Positions 43,714-52,871 of a stretch of DNA of 64,000 bases are shown here, piece after piece. Numbering within the stretch: position 1 is the stretch's first letter; every line of letters starts with the position of its first letter. Source of the DNA: Amycolatopsis cihanbeyliensis (GTDB lineage: Bacteria > Actinomycetota > Actinomycetes > Mycobacteriales > Pseudonocardiaceae); contig NZ_VFML01000001.1 of NCBI RefSeq assembly GCF_006715045.1, positions 5,242,001 through 5,306,000 of the forward strand, written 5' to 3'. The notes under the pieces were generated by a model. The model did no database searches. It was not told where the DNA came from and worked only from the letters and a program-made list of their open reading frames with translations. The position numbers and the translations under genes are program-made.

Positions 43714-44080
43714 TGCTGGTCGTGGGCTTTGTCCGCGGTACAGTAGCGGGCACAGAAATAAATCCCAAGGGACGCTGGCGCAACCCGTTCACCAGGAGAA
43801 ACTGCCTAATCGACGTGGAAGTCATGTGACGTGTCGATCATGCCGTTTGCTCCTGATATGCAAGATCACCGACGGCGTCAGAAGCTTAGAAAATTCGACA
43901 AGTGCCGCGCCGACGCGGATTCTGGCGATATTGAGCACTGGTGTCGCAACGAACCACTGATCAGCTGTCGAGGCATTGACCGGGGTGTCGGGCGGGGATG
44001 GCTTCGGGTCGGGAGGAAGGCATCGCCACCTCACTACGGTGGCTGTCGTTTCGGTGTGCGCAGATGCCGTGGTCCGGTCG
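43714..44080. other. Intergenic region between converging genes
   Basis: About 370 bases lie between the hairpin and the lipoprotein gene on the opposite strand. It contains an AT-richer stretch (GAAATAAATCCCAAGGG near 43757). No recognisable coding frame, RNA gene or repeat is seen. Confidence 0.35.
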
Positions 44081-44641
44081 TCATGGGTGGTCGGTGAAAC
44101 GCAGGACTTCACTACTCCCTTGCCTGGAGATTTCGATGGCATGCTCCCTGCCCTCGCCGACGAATCCCATCGGGAAGGTTGCCGTCTCGGTCGGCTGAAG
44201 GACGAACATGTCGCGTTCGACCGTGAACTCGCCGTCATCAATTATTTCAAAACGATGCGTGCCGTCCATGGTCCCAAAGATGTAGAAATCCTTGTATGAC
44301 AACTGCTTCGGTGCGTTGTTGGTTAAGGTGACGTCGACTGCCCATGCCGGCGAGGAAGGTTTGCGTTGCGCCGTGGCGCTGCTGGTGAATGTGCGGAAGT
44401 TGTCGACTTTGACGGTGTACTCACCTTGATGGGTTTCGCCGAATCGGTATGTCTTGGCGTTGGCTTCGGGGGATGTGCTGGGAGACTGGCTGCTGGCAAC
44501 GTGGTCCTGGTTGAGCTGTGGGCCTTCTTCGCTGCCGCAGCCAGCCAAGAGCGCCATGATGATCGGACCGAGGAGCGTAACGAGGTAGGATTTCTTTGAA
44601 AGGGTGCCCTTTCGAGATGTGACGTGTGCAGTGACCGTCAA
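44081..44641 (-). CDS. Putative lipoprotein with DUF4352-like domain
   Basis: The 186-residue protein has a lipoprotein signal, VTLLGPIIMALLAGCGSEEG, with lipobox L-A-G-C. After a Ser/Thr linker a beta-sandwich-like domain reads YTVKVDNFRTFTSSATAQRK, then AWAVDVTLTNNAPKQLSYKD, FYIFG and FVLQPTETATFPMGF. This matches telokin-like/DUF4352 extracellular domains. It is the last gene of a minus-strand operon with type VII secretion features, 2 bases from the upstream gene. It could be an immunity or chaperone lipoprotein. Confidence 0.68.
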   Translation of the reverse strand: MTVTAHVTSRKGTLSKKSYLVTLLGPIIMALLAGCGSEEGPQLNQDHVASSQSPSTSPEANAKTYRFGETHQGEYTVKVDNFRTFTSSATAQRKPSSPAWAVDVTLTNNAPKQLSYKDFYIFGTMDGTHRFEIIDDGEFTVERDMFVLQPTETATFPMGFVGEGREHAIEISRQGSSEVLRFTDHP

Positions 44642-44643
44642 CG

Positions 44644-45387
44644 CTATTTTCCCCCTTCCGTGTACGGGTTACGGAATTTGAGTCCAGGAACATGCGACAG
44701 TTCAAGGATTCCCGCCGCCTTAGTGGTCACCGTGGCCCCGCTAGCTACCGAGTGGAGAACTCCGTTATAAACAAGATCCCAGACTCGCCGGTCGACTTGT
44801 AGTTCTTCGAAGCTGCGTTCCACCGCGCGTTCTCCGTCGGAGAGGTACAAGTGGAAAGTGGTGCCGCCGTGCGAGACGTCGATCTTGGTGAGTTCGTAGA
44901 GTTTGACGAAGTTGCTCTTGGTTACGCCCCAGCGCAGGCGCTGAACCTGCAACCAATCGGCTCCTGCGGAATGGACGATTGTCGAGAACGGGCCGCCGAT
45001 GAGGATCGTGAAGACGATGATGAGGATCCATGACTGCCACCACAGCAGCCACTCAAACGGTGAGTCTCCATCAAGAAGCCCCAGGAGGCTTCCGCCGATG
45101 ACGAGGAAGCCAAAGGCGCCGAGCGTGGTCAGGTGGCGCATGCGCTTGTTAGGGCGGTGCCACGCCAGTGTAGGTCCCATGCCAGGAGGAGGCTTTGGTT
45201 TCCTGGACAGGCGGGTCTCCCGGTAGGGATCGGTGTCCGGGGTGTCGTCACGTCCCAGGTAGCCCAAGCCACGAGGAGGAAACGGCTCGCCGGTCTGGGG
45301 GTCAGGTCGGGGCGGGAGCGCATGCTTACCCGGCCCGGCCCAGGAGGGCGATTCCCCGATCCATGGGGGACGATCGTTTCCGGACAT
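44644..45387 (-). CDS. Membrane protein with cytosolic C-terminal domain
   Basis: The protein has about 247 residues from ATG 45387. A proline-rich N-terminal third (WIGESPSWAGPGKHALPPRP) precedes two hydrophobic helices (LTTLGAFGFLVIGGSLLGLL and WQSWILIIVFTILIGGPFST). A soluble domain follows (WLQVQRLRWGVTKSNFVKLY then ELTKIDVSHGGTTFHLYLSD). It resembles bacterial PH-like or YokE-type membrane proteins only vaguely. It lies between the WXG-type effector candidate and a lipoprotein gene, with a 9-base gap upstream. Confidence 0.6.
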   Translation of the reverse strand: MSGNDRPPWIGESPSWAGPGKHALPPRPDPQTGEPFPPRGLGYLGRDDTPDTDPYRETRLSRKPKPPPGMGPTLAWHRPNKRMRHLTTLGAFGFLVIGGSLLGLLDGDSPFEWLLWWQSWILIIVFTILIGGPFSTIVHSAGADWLQVQRLRWGVTKSNFVKLYELTKIDVSHGGTTFHLYLSDGERAVERSFEELQVDRRVWDLVYNGVLHSVASGATVTTKAAGILELSHVPGLKFRNPYTEGGK

Positions 45388-45396
45388 GACCACACC

Positions 45397-46638
45397 CTAT
45401 TTCGGGACAACGAAGTCTGCGACGGCCTGCCCGCCTATGACGCCGACGATGCCACCGACGGTGCCCGTGACGAGCGCGCCGATCGGTCCGAGTGGTGAGC
45501 CGTAGGCGGCGCTGACGGCGGCGGTTGCGCCCACCGCACCCAGGTAGCCACCGGCGATGTTGGCCGCCGCGTCCACGCCTGCTTTGCCCCAGGACTGCTC
45601 CCCCTTCATGGCTCCGCTGAACTCGTTGATGACGGTGAGGGTGCTTCCTGCGTAGGGAAGCGCCTTGAGGCCCTTTTGAGCGGCCCTCAGACCGGCTCCG
45701 GCGTCGTCGGGAAGCGCGTGCACCAACTCCCGCCCGGGATAGGCCGCGGCGACGGTTCTGGCCCACTGCGGGACGGTCTTGATGTACCGTTCGTATTCTT
45801 TAGCGCGCTTGAGGTAGTCGGCCTGCCCGGCGCCGGCCTTCTCGCCCGCTTCGCGGAGCGCTTTGAGTTGCCAGTCGTCGAGGTCGCTGACCATGCCGTT
45901 GGCCCACCGGCGGTAGAAGTTCGCCTCGACGCCGAGGCGTTGGGCGTGCATGAGGGCTTCCTTGCGTGGGTTCTCGAAGGACGAGACGTACCCGACGACC
46001 CGCGAGGCGACGGTGTTGCCGATGGACCACGAGTCCAGGTCGTCCCACTGGCTTCCAGCCGGTGGGCTGAGTGCGGCGGCCAGGGTGTGGTGCGCGTTTC
46101 CCTCGGCCCGGCGTGCTTCCTCAACGATAGCTTTGCACTCGTTATACACCGCGATCTTGCGGTTGTACGCCGCTTGCGCGGCATAGTAAGCGTCGAGGTC
46201 GGCGCGGTACTCGCTCATCACGACGCCGGCACCGTCGGGGCCATGCACCACCTGCCCAGGACCGGGCCGCGGCACGTTCGGTTTGGTGGGCGCGAGGATG
46301 ATCGGCCCGTCCACCTCCAACCCGCCACCGATGGCCTTGGTGATGGCGCTCTGCATCTGCCGATTCACCGAGTCGAGTGTGGCGGCGAACTCCCGCAGTG
46401 CCTCGGCGTATGCGGTCGCCGTGTCCCCCAGATCGTGCGCGGTCCTGTCCACCGTGCGGATGGAGTCCTGAAACGCGTGGCTGGCGGGGCCGCTCCAATC
46501 AGATTCGGAGGTGGTGCGGGCTGCCGCCACCTCGCCGCCCGCGTCGTGTGCGGCCTTGGCGAGCTTGTCGTGCCAGTCCGCCGCCTCGACACAGGTGCCG
46601 GAACTGCCGTTGACCGTGGTGTTGAGTGCCTGTCCCAT
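45397..46638 (-). CDS. WXG-like secreted protein with glycine-rich hydrophobic tail
   Basis: The protein has 413 residues. The N-terminal 100 residues are helical with the W-x-G-like turn SDWSGPASHAFQDSIRTVDR, as in WXG100/LXG substrates of type VII secretion. The middle (DLDAYYAAQAAYNRKIAVYN, AKEYERYIKTVPQWARTV) is helical. The last 80 residues are small and hydrophobic (AANIAGGYLGAVGATAAVSA, then PIGALVTGTVGGIVGVIGGQ), a glycine-zipper pattern that could insert in membranes. An effector role is inferred from this layout and from the ESX-like helper gene directly upstream. Confidence 0.62.
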   Translation of the reverse strand: MGQALNTTVNGSSGTCVEAADWHDKLAKAAHDAGGEVAAARTTSESDWSGPASHAFQDSIRTVDRTAHDLGDTATAYAEALREFAATLDSVNRQMQSAITKAIGGGLEVDGPIILAPTKPNVPRPGPGQVVHGPDGAGVVMSEYRADLDAYYAAQAAYNRKIAVYNECKAIVEEARRAEGNAHHTLAAALSPPAGSQWDDLDSWSIGNTVASRVVGYVSSFENPRKEALMHAQRLGVEANFYRRWANGMVSDLDDWQLKALREAGEKAGAGQADYLKRAKEYERYIKTVPQWARTVAAAYPGRELVHALPDDAGAGLRAAQKGLKALPYAGSTLTVINEFSGAMKGEQSWGKAGVDAAANIAGGYLGAVGATAAVSAAYGSPLGPIGALVTGTVGGIVGVIGGQAVADFVVPK

Positions 46639-46650
46639 CGCGTGCTGGTC

Positions 46651-46986
46651 CTATCCGTGCACACCGTCCTGGCGCCGTCGTTCGGGCGTGTCGCGCTGCT
46701 CGTTCAGCTTGAGTTGGCCGGCGTGGTTGTTCTCGATGTCGTCGTAGCTGCCCTGGGCCACGTGCACCTTCTCCGCGCTGCCATCAGCAACGGATGCGAC
46801 GACCACCCCGACCTGCACCAACTGTTGCATGGCCCGCGCCACCAGGCTTGACGACGCTCCCGCGTCCGCCACTGGCGGCTGGCCACCGGTAGCGCCATCC
46901 AACAGACTAGCCGCCTCGCGCAGGTGGCCAGCGATCCCGGACAAAGCCTCCGGGGTGTAGTGGTAGCCGCCGCTGGGTTTGGTCAT
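46651..46986 (-). CDS. ESX-type (EspC/WXG-like) small secretion protein
   Basis: The 111-residue protein begins MTKPSGGYHYTPEALSGIAG. The order of helices (LREAASLLDGATGG, then SLVARAMQQLVQVGVVVASV and SYDDIENNHAGQLKLNEQ) matches small actinobacterial type VII-secreted helper proteins. It lies 12 bases upstream of the larger WXG-like gene, as secretion helpers often do. The charged tail is likely flexible. Confidence 0.65.
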   Translation of the reverse strand: MTKPSGGYHYTPEALSGIAGHLREAASLLDGATGGQPPVADAGASSSLVARAMQQLVQVGVVVASVADGSAEKVHVAQGSYDDIENNHAGQLKLNEQRDTPERRRQDGVHG

Positions 46987-47004
46987 CGGTGTCTCCCTGT
47001 GTCG

Positions 47005-47664
47005 TCAGTGCCGGCTCCAGTCGTTGACCGGGCCGATGTGCCTGGACTCCTCCGCCAAGATCGGATCGAAGGTCACCCCGTACGCCCCGCTTTCCCGCGC
47101 CACCTGCTCAAGATCCTCCGCCCGGATCGCCGCCCAGGGCTGATACGGCCCGCACCCGGCCACCAACATGTCGGGCGAGGTGTAGGCCAGTAACAACGGC
47201 CTGCCCGCATGATCGGGCTGCAACTCCAGCAGCACCCGACGATCACCCGCACGAATCGGACGGGAGGGCACGTACACGAACTCGCCCAGCGCGGGATCGG
47301 CTTCGAGCGGCTCCAGGTAGGGCTTCTCCCGCTCCGCGATATCCGGATAGCGGTGACCCTCCGGCAACGGCAGATCCAACGCTATGACGCTCACACCGTG
47401 ATCGGCGCAGATGTCGTCCACAGCCTCGCGGGTAAGCCGCACCCACGGCTGCCCCGCGCCGCACGCGTCAACCAGCTTGCGGATCGAGGAGTACGCCACG
47501 AGCGCGTACTCGTTGCGGCGGGTCTCGCGGACCTCGACACCGCCAGGTCCGTTCGCATCCGCGGGCAGCACCAGAACGAACATTGACTGGGGAAGCAGCC
47601 CGTGCAGGTCATCGACACGAACAAATCCAGGCGTGGCAGAGCCGCCACGTCGTCCGTGGTTCAC
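47005..47664 (-). CDS. SAV_915/SseB-like two-repeat protein
   Basis: This is a 219-residue protein from GTG 47664 with GGGAGAGG upstream. It consists of two similar halves: ALVAYSSIRKLVDACGAGQP then WVRLTREAVDDIC, and LLLAYTSPDMLVAGCGPYQP then WAAIRAEDLEQVA. This A-Y-x-S-x-x-x-L...C-G-x-x-Q-P-W repeat is the SAV_915/SseB-type domain common in actinobacteria beside type VII substrates. Function unknown; maybe a cytosolic regulator or immunity factor of the operon. Confidence 0.7.
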   Translation of the reverse strand: MNHGRRGGSATPGFVRVDDLHGLLPQSMFVLVLPADANGPGGVEVRETRRNEYALVAYSSIRKLVDACGAGQPWVRLTREAVDDICADHGVSVIALDLPLPEGHRYPDIAEREKPYLEPLEADPALGEFVYVPSRPIRAGDRRVLLELQPDHAGRPLLLAYTSPDMLVAGCGPYQPWAAIRAEDLEQVARESGAYGVTFDPILAEESRHIGPVNDWSRH

Positions 47665-47761
47665 CCTCTCCCCCTGCTGGCTCCCCGTAGTTACCGACGG
47701 ATCGTAGCAGGACGAGCGCGGCGCGCTACCCCCTTCCGGGGGGATACGGGCCCGAGCGTGG

Positions 47762-48223
47762 CTACCGGGACGCTTCTCCGTCACCACCGGCGCGGTGTTG
47801 AGCACCCGCCGCGCCGCGACACGCGCGGTCGTCGACGGCCTCGGCGAAGACGGCATAGCGGTCGCGGGCCGAACGCGGCTTCCGGTGCGCCAGGGGATAC
47901 CGACCGTAGACGTACAGGCTCATGTCCCACTTGGCACGCAACCACAGCTCACGACGCAACATCGCCCGATCGGTGCTTGCGCCGACGAGGCGCCATTCAT
48001 GATCTTCTTCGAACCACACCGAAACCCAGGCGACTGGAAAACGCTGCACGTAGTCCACGATCCAGCGCGCCACATCGTACGCCGTTGCGTGCTCAGCCAA
48101 GGGGGCGCACGCCAGCCGTGCCGCTCGTGCTCGTGCCGTTGGTTCCGCCTTCGGCACACCCACACATGCGTAGACATGCCAATGTGTCCCCACCGTATTC
48201 AGTTCACGGGACAACGGAGCCAT
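47762..48223 (-). CDS. Hypothetical protein
   Basis: The 153-residue protein begins MAPLSRELNTVGTHWHVYAC. It contains TAYDVARWIVDYVQRFPVAW, VSVWFEEDHEWRLVGASTDR and KWDMSLYVYGRYPLAHRKPR. It looks like a folded soluble protein but I do not recognise it. It is on the same strand as the SAV_915-like gene, about 100 bases upstream, and may head the operon. Confidence 0.5.
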   Translation of the reverse strand: MAPLSRELNTVGTHWHVYACVGVPKAEPTARARAARLACAPLAEHATAYDVARWIVDYVQRFPVAWVSVWFEEDHEWRLVGASTDRAMLRRELWLRAKWDMSLYVYGRYPLAHRKPRSARDRYAVFAEAVDDRACRGAAGAQHRAGGDGEASR

Positions 48224-48480
48224 CTCCTCACCTGTTCAGAGCAGTATTGAGACCGAGGGTGCGAACAGTCGCGTACCGGGGTAGTAGTGCCGTGTCGATG
48301 ACCTACGCAGGGCCTCGTGCCGCCTCGGCCGATAGGTCGAACAACGGGCCGGTCTCGATCAGCAGACCAATGCGGACAGTCCGGCGCCAGAGCGCGTATG
48401 GGGCGGTGGTGAGGCGTGAATGCGGCGTTGGCACCGATGCGCTGGCAACCGGGTCAGGGATCGTGAGGTGGTGATCGTCA

Positions 48481-48509
48481 TTGACGCCGTCCGCGATGCG
48501 CCATAGCTA
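48481..48509 (+). promoter_or_regulatory. Candidate promoter of the 7-deazapurine gene cluster
   Basis: TTGACG (48481-48486) and TAGCTA (48504-48509) are separated by exactly 17 bases, matching the sigma-70/HrdB -35 and -10 pattern. They lie about 95 bases upstream of the ATG at 48604. The rest of the 48224-48603 gap shows no gene. Confidence 0.4.
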
Positions 48510-48603
48510 CCGCCTTGCCGAGGCCAGTCGGCTGACCAGGGCGAATGGCGGACCGGTATCGTGAGTTCGATTAACCTGTCAGCTTGTGACCAGGAGACGG
48601 GCC

Positions 48604-49824
48604 ATGGTGGCGAAGCGGTATGCCCTCGCGGCGCGCCGCGAGGCGCTCGGGTTCACCCAGGAGGCGCTCGCGCAGCAGTTGGGGACCGAACTGTCGACCG
48701 TCGGCCGGTGGGAACGGGGAACGCTGACACCACAGCCCTGGCGCCGCCCCGACCTCGCGACGGCGCTTCAGGTATCGCTTACAGAGCTCGATGAGCTGCT
48801 GAACCCGCTCCGGAAGCACGACACGTCCAAGGTATCGAGCGCTTCCGAATCTGATGGGCCTTCGCCCGCAGCGCCTGTCCCTGCGCGCCCATCAGGGCCG
48901 CCGACTCGGCTGTCAGAACCGTCGACGGAGCACCTTGACGAGTTCTTGACCTACTTTCGCGATCAATGGCATGCGCTGGTTCGCACAGACAATTTGCTGG
49001 GTCCACGCTTCGCGTTGACCGCCGTACACGGTCACCTCACAGTGATCGAGGACCTCCTCCCGGCGGCTGCCGGTTGGCAACGACTCGAACTGGTCAAGCT
49101 TGCCGCCACCTACGCAGAGTCGCTGGCCTGGCTCCACGAGGACGCCGGACAGCAACATGCGGCGACACATTGGGTGGGGCGCGCGATGGAGTGGGCGCAC
49201 GAGGCTGGCGACGACCTGCTCCTGGCCTGGACACTGTTCCGGCGCAGCCAGCACGCCGCCGCCGAGGGCGACGCGCAGCGAACGATCGGTCTTGCCCAAG
49301 CCGCTGGCCGAGGTCGCGATCGTCTGCCGGGACCAATGCGAGCGGCGATCGCTCAGCAGGAGGCTGTCGGTTATGCCTTGGCTGGCGATGAGTTCAGGAG
49401 TCACCACACCGTCGACCTGGCTCATCAGTGGGCCGTGCGCGACAGCGCGGGCACGGCTCTCGGAGGTCACGGGTCGTTCTGTAGCGAGACGTACCTGGAG
49501 TTGCAGCGAGCACACTGCTGGACCGCGCTCGGGAAACCCCAGCAGGCCCTGCGGGTGTACGAGAGTGCCCTACCGGCGCTGCCACCTGTCTACCGGCGTG
49601 ATCGAGGTGTGGCGTGCAGCCGTCTCGCTCAAGCGCACCTGGCGGCCGGGCAACCTGACGAGGCAGCGCAGGCGGGCCGGGAAGCATTGGCGATCGCGCG
49701 GAGTTCCGGCTCGATGCGTACCGAGCAGGCCGTCGCGCTGGTCGGCCGCCGGCTCACGCGACATCGCCATCTCCGATCAGTCGAACAGTTGCTTGAGGAA
49801 CTCGTTCCGGCGACGAGCGCATGA
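48604..49824 (+). CDS. XRE-family regulator with TPR-like domain
   Basis: This 406-residue protein starts at ATG 48604 with AGGAG eight bases upstream (GTG 48586 is in frame but without a site). The helix-turn-helix is REALGFTQEALAQQLGTELS then TVGRWERGTLTPQPWRRPDL. The rest is helical, with TPR-like units (AATYAESLAWLHEDAGQQHA, LELQRAHCWTALGKPQQALR, SRLAQAHLAAGQPDEAAQAG). Its stop overlaps the ribD-like start (ATGA), so it heads the deazapurine operon and is its likely regulator. Confidence 0.85.
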   Translation: MVAKRYALAARREALGFTQEALAQQLGTELSTVGRWERGTLTPQPWRRPDLATALQVSLTELDELLNPLRKHDTSKVSSASESDGPSPAAPVPARPSGPPTRLSEPSTEHLDEFLTYFRDQWHALVRTDNLLGPRFALTAVHGHLTVIEDLLPAAAGWQRLELVKLAATYAESLAWLHEDAGQQHAATHWVGRAMEWAHEAGDDLLLAWTLFRRSQHAAAEGDAQRTIGLAQAAGRGRDRLPGPMRAAIAQQEAVGYALAGDEFRSHHTVDLAHQWAVRDSAGTALGGHGSFCSETYLELQRAHCWTALGKPQQALRVYESALPALPPVYRRDRGVACSRLAQAHLAAGQPDEAAQAGREALAIARSSGSMRTEQAVALVGRRLTRHRHLRSVEQLLEELVPATSA

Positions 49825-50729
49825 ACGCACCCATTACTGAGGTCGACGCGATGCGTCGCGCGATCGCCTTGTCCGCACGGGGCGTGGGCACGACCAGTCC
49901 CAACCCGCCGGTGGGGTGCGTGATCCTCGATTCGGCCGGTCGACCGGTGGGCGAGGGTTATCACCTGCGCAAAGGCGAGCCGCACGCCGAGGTGCACGCG
50001 CTGACCGCGGCCGGCGCGCTGGCTAGTGGAGGAACGGCAGCAGTCACCTTGGAGCCGTGCAATCACCATGGACGTACGCCGCCGTGCCACCAAGCGCTGA
50101 TCGATGCGGGAGTCGCGCGAGTGCTGATCGCGGTCATGGATCCCACGTCGCGCGGCATCGGTGGGGCAGCCCGGCTACGTCATTCCGGCCTGGCGGTCGA
50201 GGTCGGCGTGTTGGCCGACGAAGCGCTCGTTGTTCTCCGTCCGTGGCTGACAGCCCTGAAGACAGGCCGACCGAGCGTCACCTGGGCCTGCGACATCACG
50301 GACGGCTATCCGCGTCCGATGCCTGACGAGGTCCTCGCACAAGGTGGGCTTCGCTATCAGGTCGACGCCGTGCTGTACGGCGACGGGCGGGTGGAAGAGG
50401 GCCTGGCAGGTGGCCACGGCCAGGGTGCGGTCGAACTGCCGGGCTTCGTGCCCGTTACCGAGCCGGAAACGGCGTTGTCGACACTGTACGGCGCTGGCGC
50501 ACGAACCGTGCTACTGCACTGTGGCGCTGACGTTGCCCGCCCCTTTGCCGCGCTCCGCCTGGTCGAAGACGTCGCGATGTTCTTGGCAACCACCGCGCCC
50601 GCTGCGTCCTCGTCGCCGTCGGAACACGACCTTCCCCTGTTTTCACCATTCAGCATCAGGTCGATCAGGCGGCTGCGGGCCGGTGTGCTTGTCGAGGGAT
50701 CGACACGGTCGTCAATCGAGGCTGAGTAG
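49821..50729 (+). CDS. RibD-like bifunctional deaminase-reductase
   Basis: The protein has 302 residues. The N-terminal cytidine-deaminase fold is well kept: TSPNPPVGCVI, H55-A-E57 (GEPHAEVHAL) and EPCNHHGRTPPC with zinc ligands C80 and C89. The C-terminal domain resembles the RibD reductase (KTGRPSVTWACDITDGY) but is shortened and diverges after GGLRYQVDAVLYG. In riboflavin synthesis RibD deaminates and reduces the GTP-derived pyrimidine. No other rib genes are here, so a role on a purine- or pyrimidine-derived intermediate of this cluster is more likely. Confidence 0.82.
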   Translation: MNAPITEVDAMRRAIALSARGVGTTSPNPPVGCVILDSAGRPVGEGYHLRKGEPHAEVHALTAAGALASGGTAAVTLEPCNHHGRTPPCHQALIDAGVARVLIAVMDPTSRGIGGAARLRHSGLAVEVGVLADEALVVLRPWLTALKTGRPSVTWACDITDGYPRPMPDEVLAQGGLRYQVDAVLYGDGRVEEGLAGGHGQGAVELPGFVPVTEPETALSTLYGAGARTVLLHCGADVARPFAALRLVEDVAMFLATTAPAASSSPSEHDLPLFSPFSIRSIRRLRAGVLVEGSTRSSIEAE

Positions 50730-51164
50730 CCCCTCCCAGGGGTTGAACGCCTCGCCGATCCGACCTCGTCCGGAGGATTCGGACGGAATCGTTGGCCTGA
50801 TCGGGGGAACCGCTCGACGCTCCCGAGTGATGTCTGTGCAGGTCAACGGCGCGCCGCCGTATGGACGCCTCATCGTCGCCGGCTGGGCGCTCTGGCTGCT
50901 TACGGGCCGTTATCGGTTGACTTACTGAGGCTGTGTCGAGAAGGGCCCCTCGCCTTTTCGGCACGGCCCACCAGCCATGGACCGCTCCAATGAACTCGGT
51001 GACAGATGCCCGGTCGATCCTTCATCGCCGCGATGCCCAACGGCGGCAAAGGGCATGTACAGGATGTCGTTTCGCAGGAGCTCGGACCGCGGTTTCCCTG
51101 TCGTGACCAGATCGGGCGAACCGGGGACAGGACGGCAACGACCCACCCATTGGAGAGATCCGCG
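50730..51164. other. Gap inside the cluster, no gene recognised
   Basis: About 435 bases separate the ribD-like and NRPS genes. Short frames exist, but none carries recognisable features or a good ribosome site. The inverted pair CGTCCG/CGGACG near 50768-50786 is weak. A second promoter for the downstream operon probably lies here. Confidence 0.4.
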
Positions 51165-52871
51165 GTGACGATCATCGACGACCTGTTGGACGTTGTTCGG
51201 CGGTCACCGAATGCTCTGGCTGTCCGAGGTGGCCAAGACTCTCTTACGTACCAGCAACTCTGGGCGCATGCGGGCGCGGTTGCTCGTGCACTGCGGGCCG
51301 CGGAATGTCCGGTTGGCGGATACGTCGTTCTGGGCGTGCCGCCAGGTTGGCGGTGGACCGTAGGGTTGTTGGGCATATGGCGCGCCCACGCAGTACCCAT
51401 TCTGTCCAATATGGAATATCCGACGAACCGGTTGCGGCGGATCGCTGCTTCGACCGACTACGTCCTTACCGCGACAGCGGATGCAGCGGGAATCTGGCCG
51501 GAGCACCTCGAACGCGTCGTACTGCCGAGCGAGATGACCGCGGTCCACGATGACGTTGAGGTCTCTCCGGGCGGGCCGCCGTCTGCGGCATGTGTACTGC
51601 ACACGTCCGGCACGTCAGGGACGCCGAAGCCGGTGGTCCTGGAACATGACGGGTTGGCTCATCGCATCGCGAGCCTGCGGGCGATATACGAAATCGACTC
51701 GGCGGACAAGATCGCTCAACTCGCAGCGCCGTCGGTTGATGTCATCTTGTGGGAGACGTTGCTCGCGTTCGCCGCGGGTGCGCAGTTGGCCATCCCGGCG
51801 GGCTCGTGCCGGACTCCGGGCCCAGCATTGGCACGCTGGCTGGCCGAGCACGACATCACCGTCATGTCGTGCACCCCGACGATGCTCGCCGCGCTGCCAC
51901 AAGTCGACCTGCCAGCGCTGCGCCTGATCGTCCTCGGCGGAGAACGCCTCGATGCTCCTCGGCATGCCTTCTGGATCAAACGTCACCAGGTCGCGAACGC
52001 CTACGGGCCCACCGAGGCGACCATTGAGACGCATGTCTGCCCGCGAGCACCGCTGGAGAGCCCGACACCGATCGGCCGTCCGGTGGACGGCGTCGACGAC
52101 TTGCTGCTCGACGATAGACGCCTGCCTGTTCCAGATGGCCAGGTCGGTGAGCTCTACCTGGGTGGTGTAGGGCTGGCTGCCCGCTACGACGGCTTCCCCG
52201 AAGCTACCGCGGCGGCTTTCCAACCGGTGGCTATCGACGGCCGGATCCGTCGGCTCTACCGGACCGGCGATCTGGCGTTCCGGCGCCCGGACGGTCAGCT
52301 GGTGTTCGTTGACCGCGCGGATCGGCAACTCAACATCGGCGGCGTCCGACTGGAGCCGGGCGAGGTCGAGCAGGCCGCCCTGCTGCTGCCGGGCGTCACC
52401 GCGGCCTTGGCGACTGCCGAGGGCCACGAGCGGCAGGTGCTCGTGCTGCACGCCGCGGTTTCTGGCGCCGATATCACGGTCGCGGACCTCCGAACACATC
52501 TGGCGCAGCAGTTGCCTGCACCGCTCGTCCCCACGCGGATCTACCTACATATCGACCTGCCGATCACCGATTCCGGAAAGCCCGACATGGCCGCGCTGAA
52601 GGCACACAACGCTGCATCGACACAGCCCACGACCCAGGCTGGCGCCGCGAACCTGCCAGACCAGATCGCGCGTTGGTGGACGGAGGCGACCGGATCGCCG
52701 CCCGAGGAGGGCGTCGAGTTCTTCGACGGTGGGGATTCCTTGGGCGCGGCCAAGCTGCTGCACCAGATCAACGAGTCCTTCGGCACCACGATCACCATCA
52801 CCGAGTTCGTCGCCGACCCAACACCCGAGCTTCTCTCCCGCACCCTGGCCAACCGGGAGGACACACCGTGA
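51165..52871 (+). CDS. Stand-alone NRPS adenylation-carrier didomain protein
   Basis: This 568-residue protein starts at GTG 51165 after GGAGAG. Adenylation core motifs: A3 LHTSGTSGTPKPVV, A4 APSVDVILWETL with the amino-acid-binding aspartate, A5 NAYGPTEATIE, A7 YRTGDLAF, A8 VDRADRQLNIGGVRLEPGEV and A10 ITDSGKPDMAAL. A carrier domain follows, with the phosphopantetheine serine in EFFDGGDSLGAAKLL. There is no condensation or thioesterase domain. It would load one amino acid onto its own carrier for transfer by another enzyme. The gene is coupled to the HAD gene (GTGA). Confidence 0.9.
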   Translation: MTIIDDLLDVVRRSPNALAVRGGQDSLTYQQLWAHAGAVARALRAAECPVGGYVVLGVPPGWRWTVGLLGIWRAHAVPILSNMEYPTNRLRRIAASTDYVLTATADAAGIWPEHLERVVLPSEMTAVHDDVEVSPGGPPSAACVLHTSGTSGTPKPVVLEHDGLAHRIASLRAIYEIDSADKIAQLAAPSVDVILWETLLAFAAGAQLAIPAGSCRTPGPALARWLAEHDITVMSCTPTMLAALPQVDLPALRLIVLGGERLDAPRHAFWIKRHQVANAYGPTEATIETHVCPRAPLESPTPIGRPVDGVDDLLLDDRRLPVPDGQVGELYLGGVGLAARYDGFPEATAAAFQPVAIDGRIRRLYRTGDLAFRRPDGQLVFVDRADRQLNIGGVRLEPGEVEQAALLLPGVTAALATAEGHERQVLVLHAAVSGADITVADLRTHLAQQLPAPLVPTRIYLHIDLPITDSGKPDMAALKAHNAASTQPTTQAGAANLPDQIARWWTEATGSPPEEGVEFFDGGDSLGAAKLLHQINESFGTTITITEFVADPTPELLSRTLANREDTP

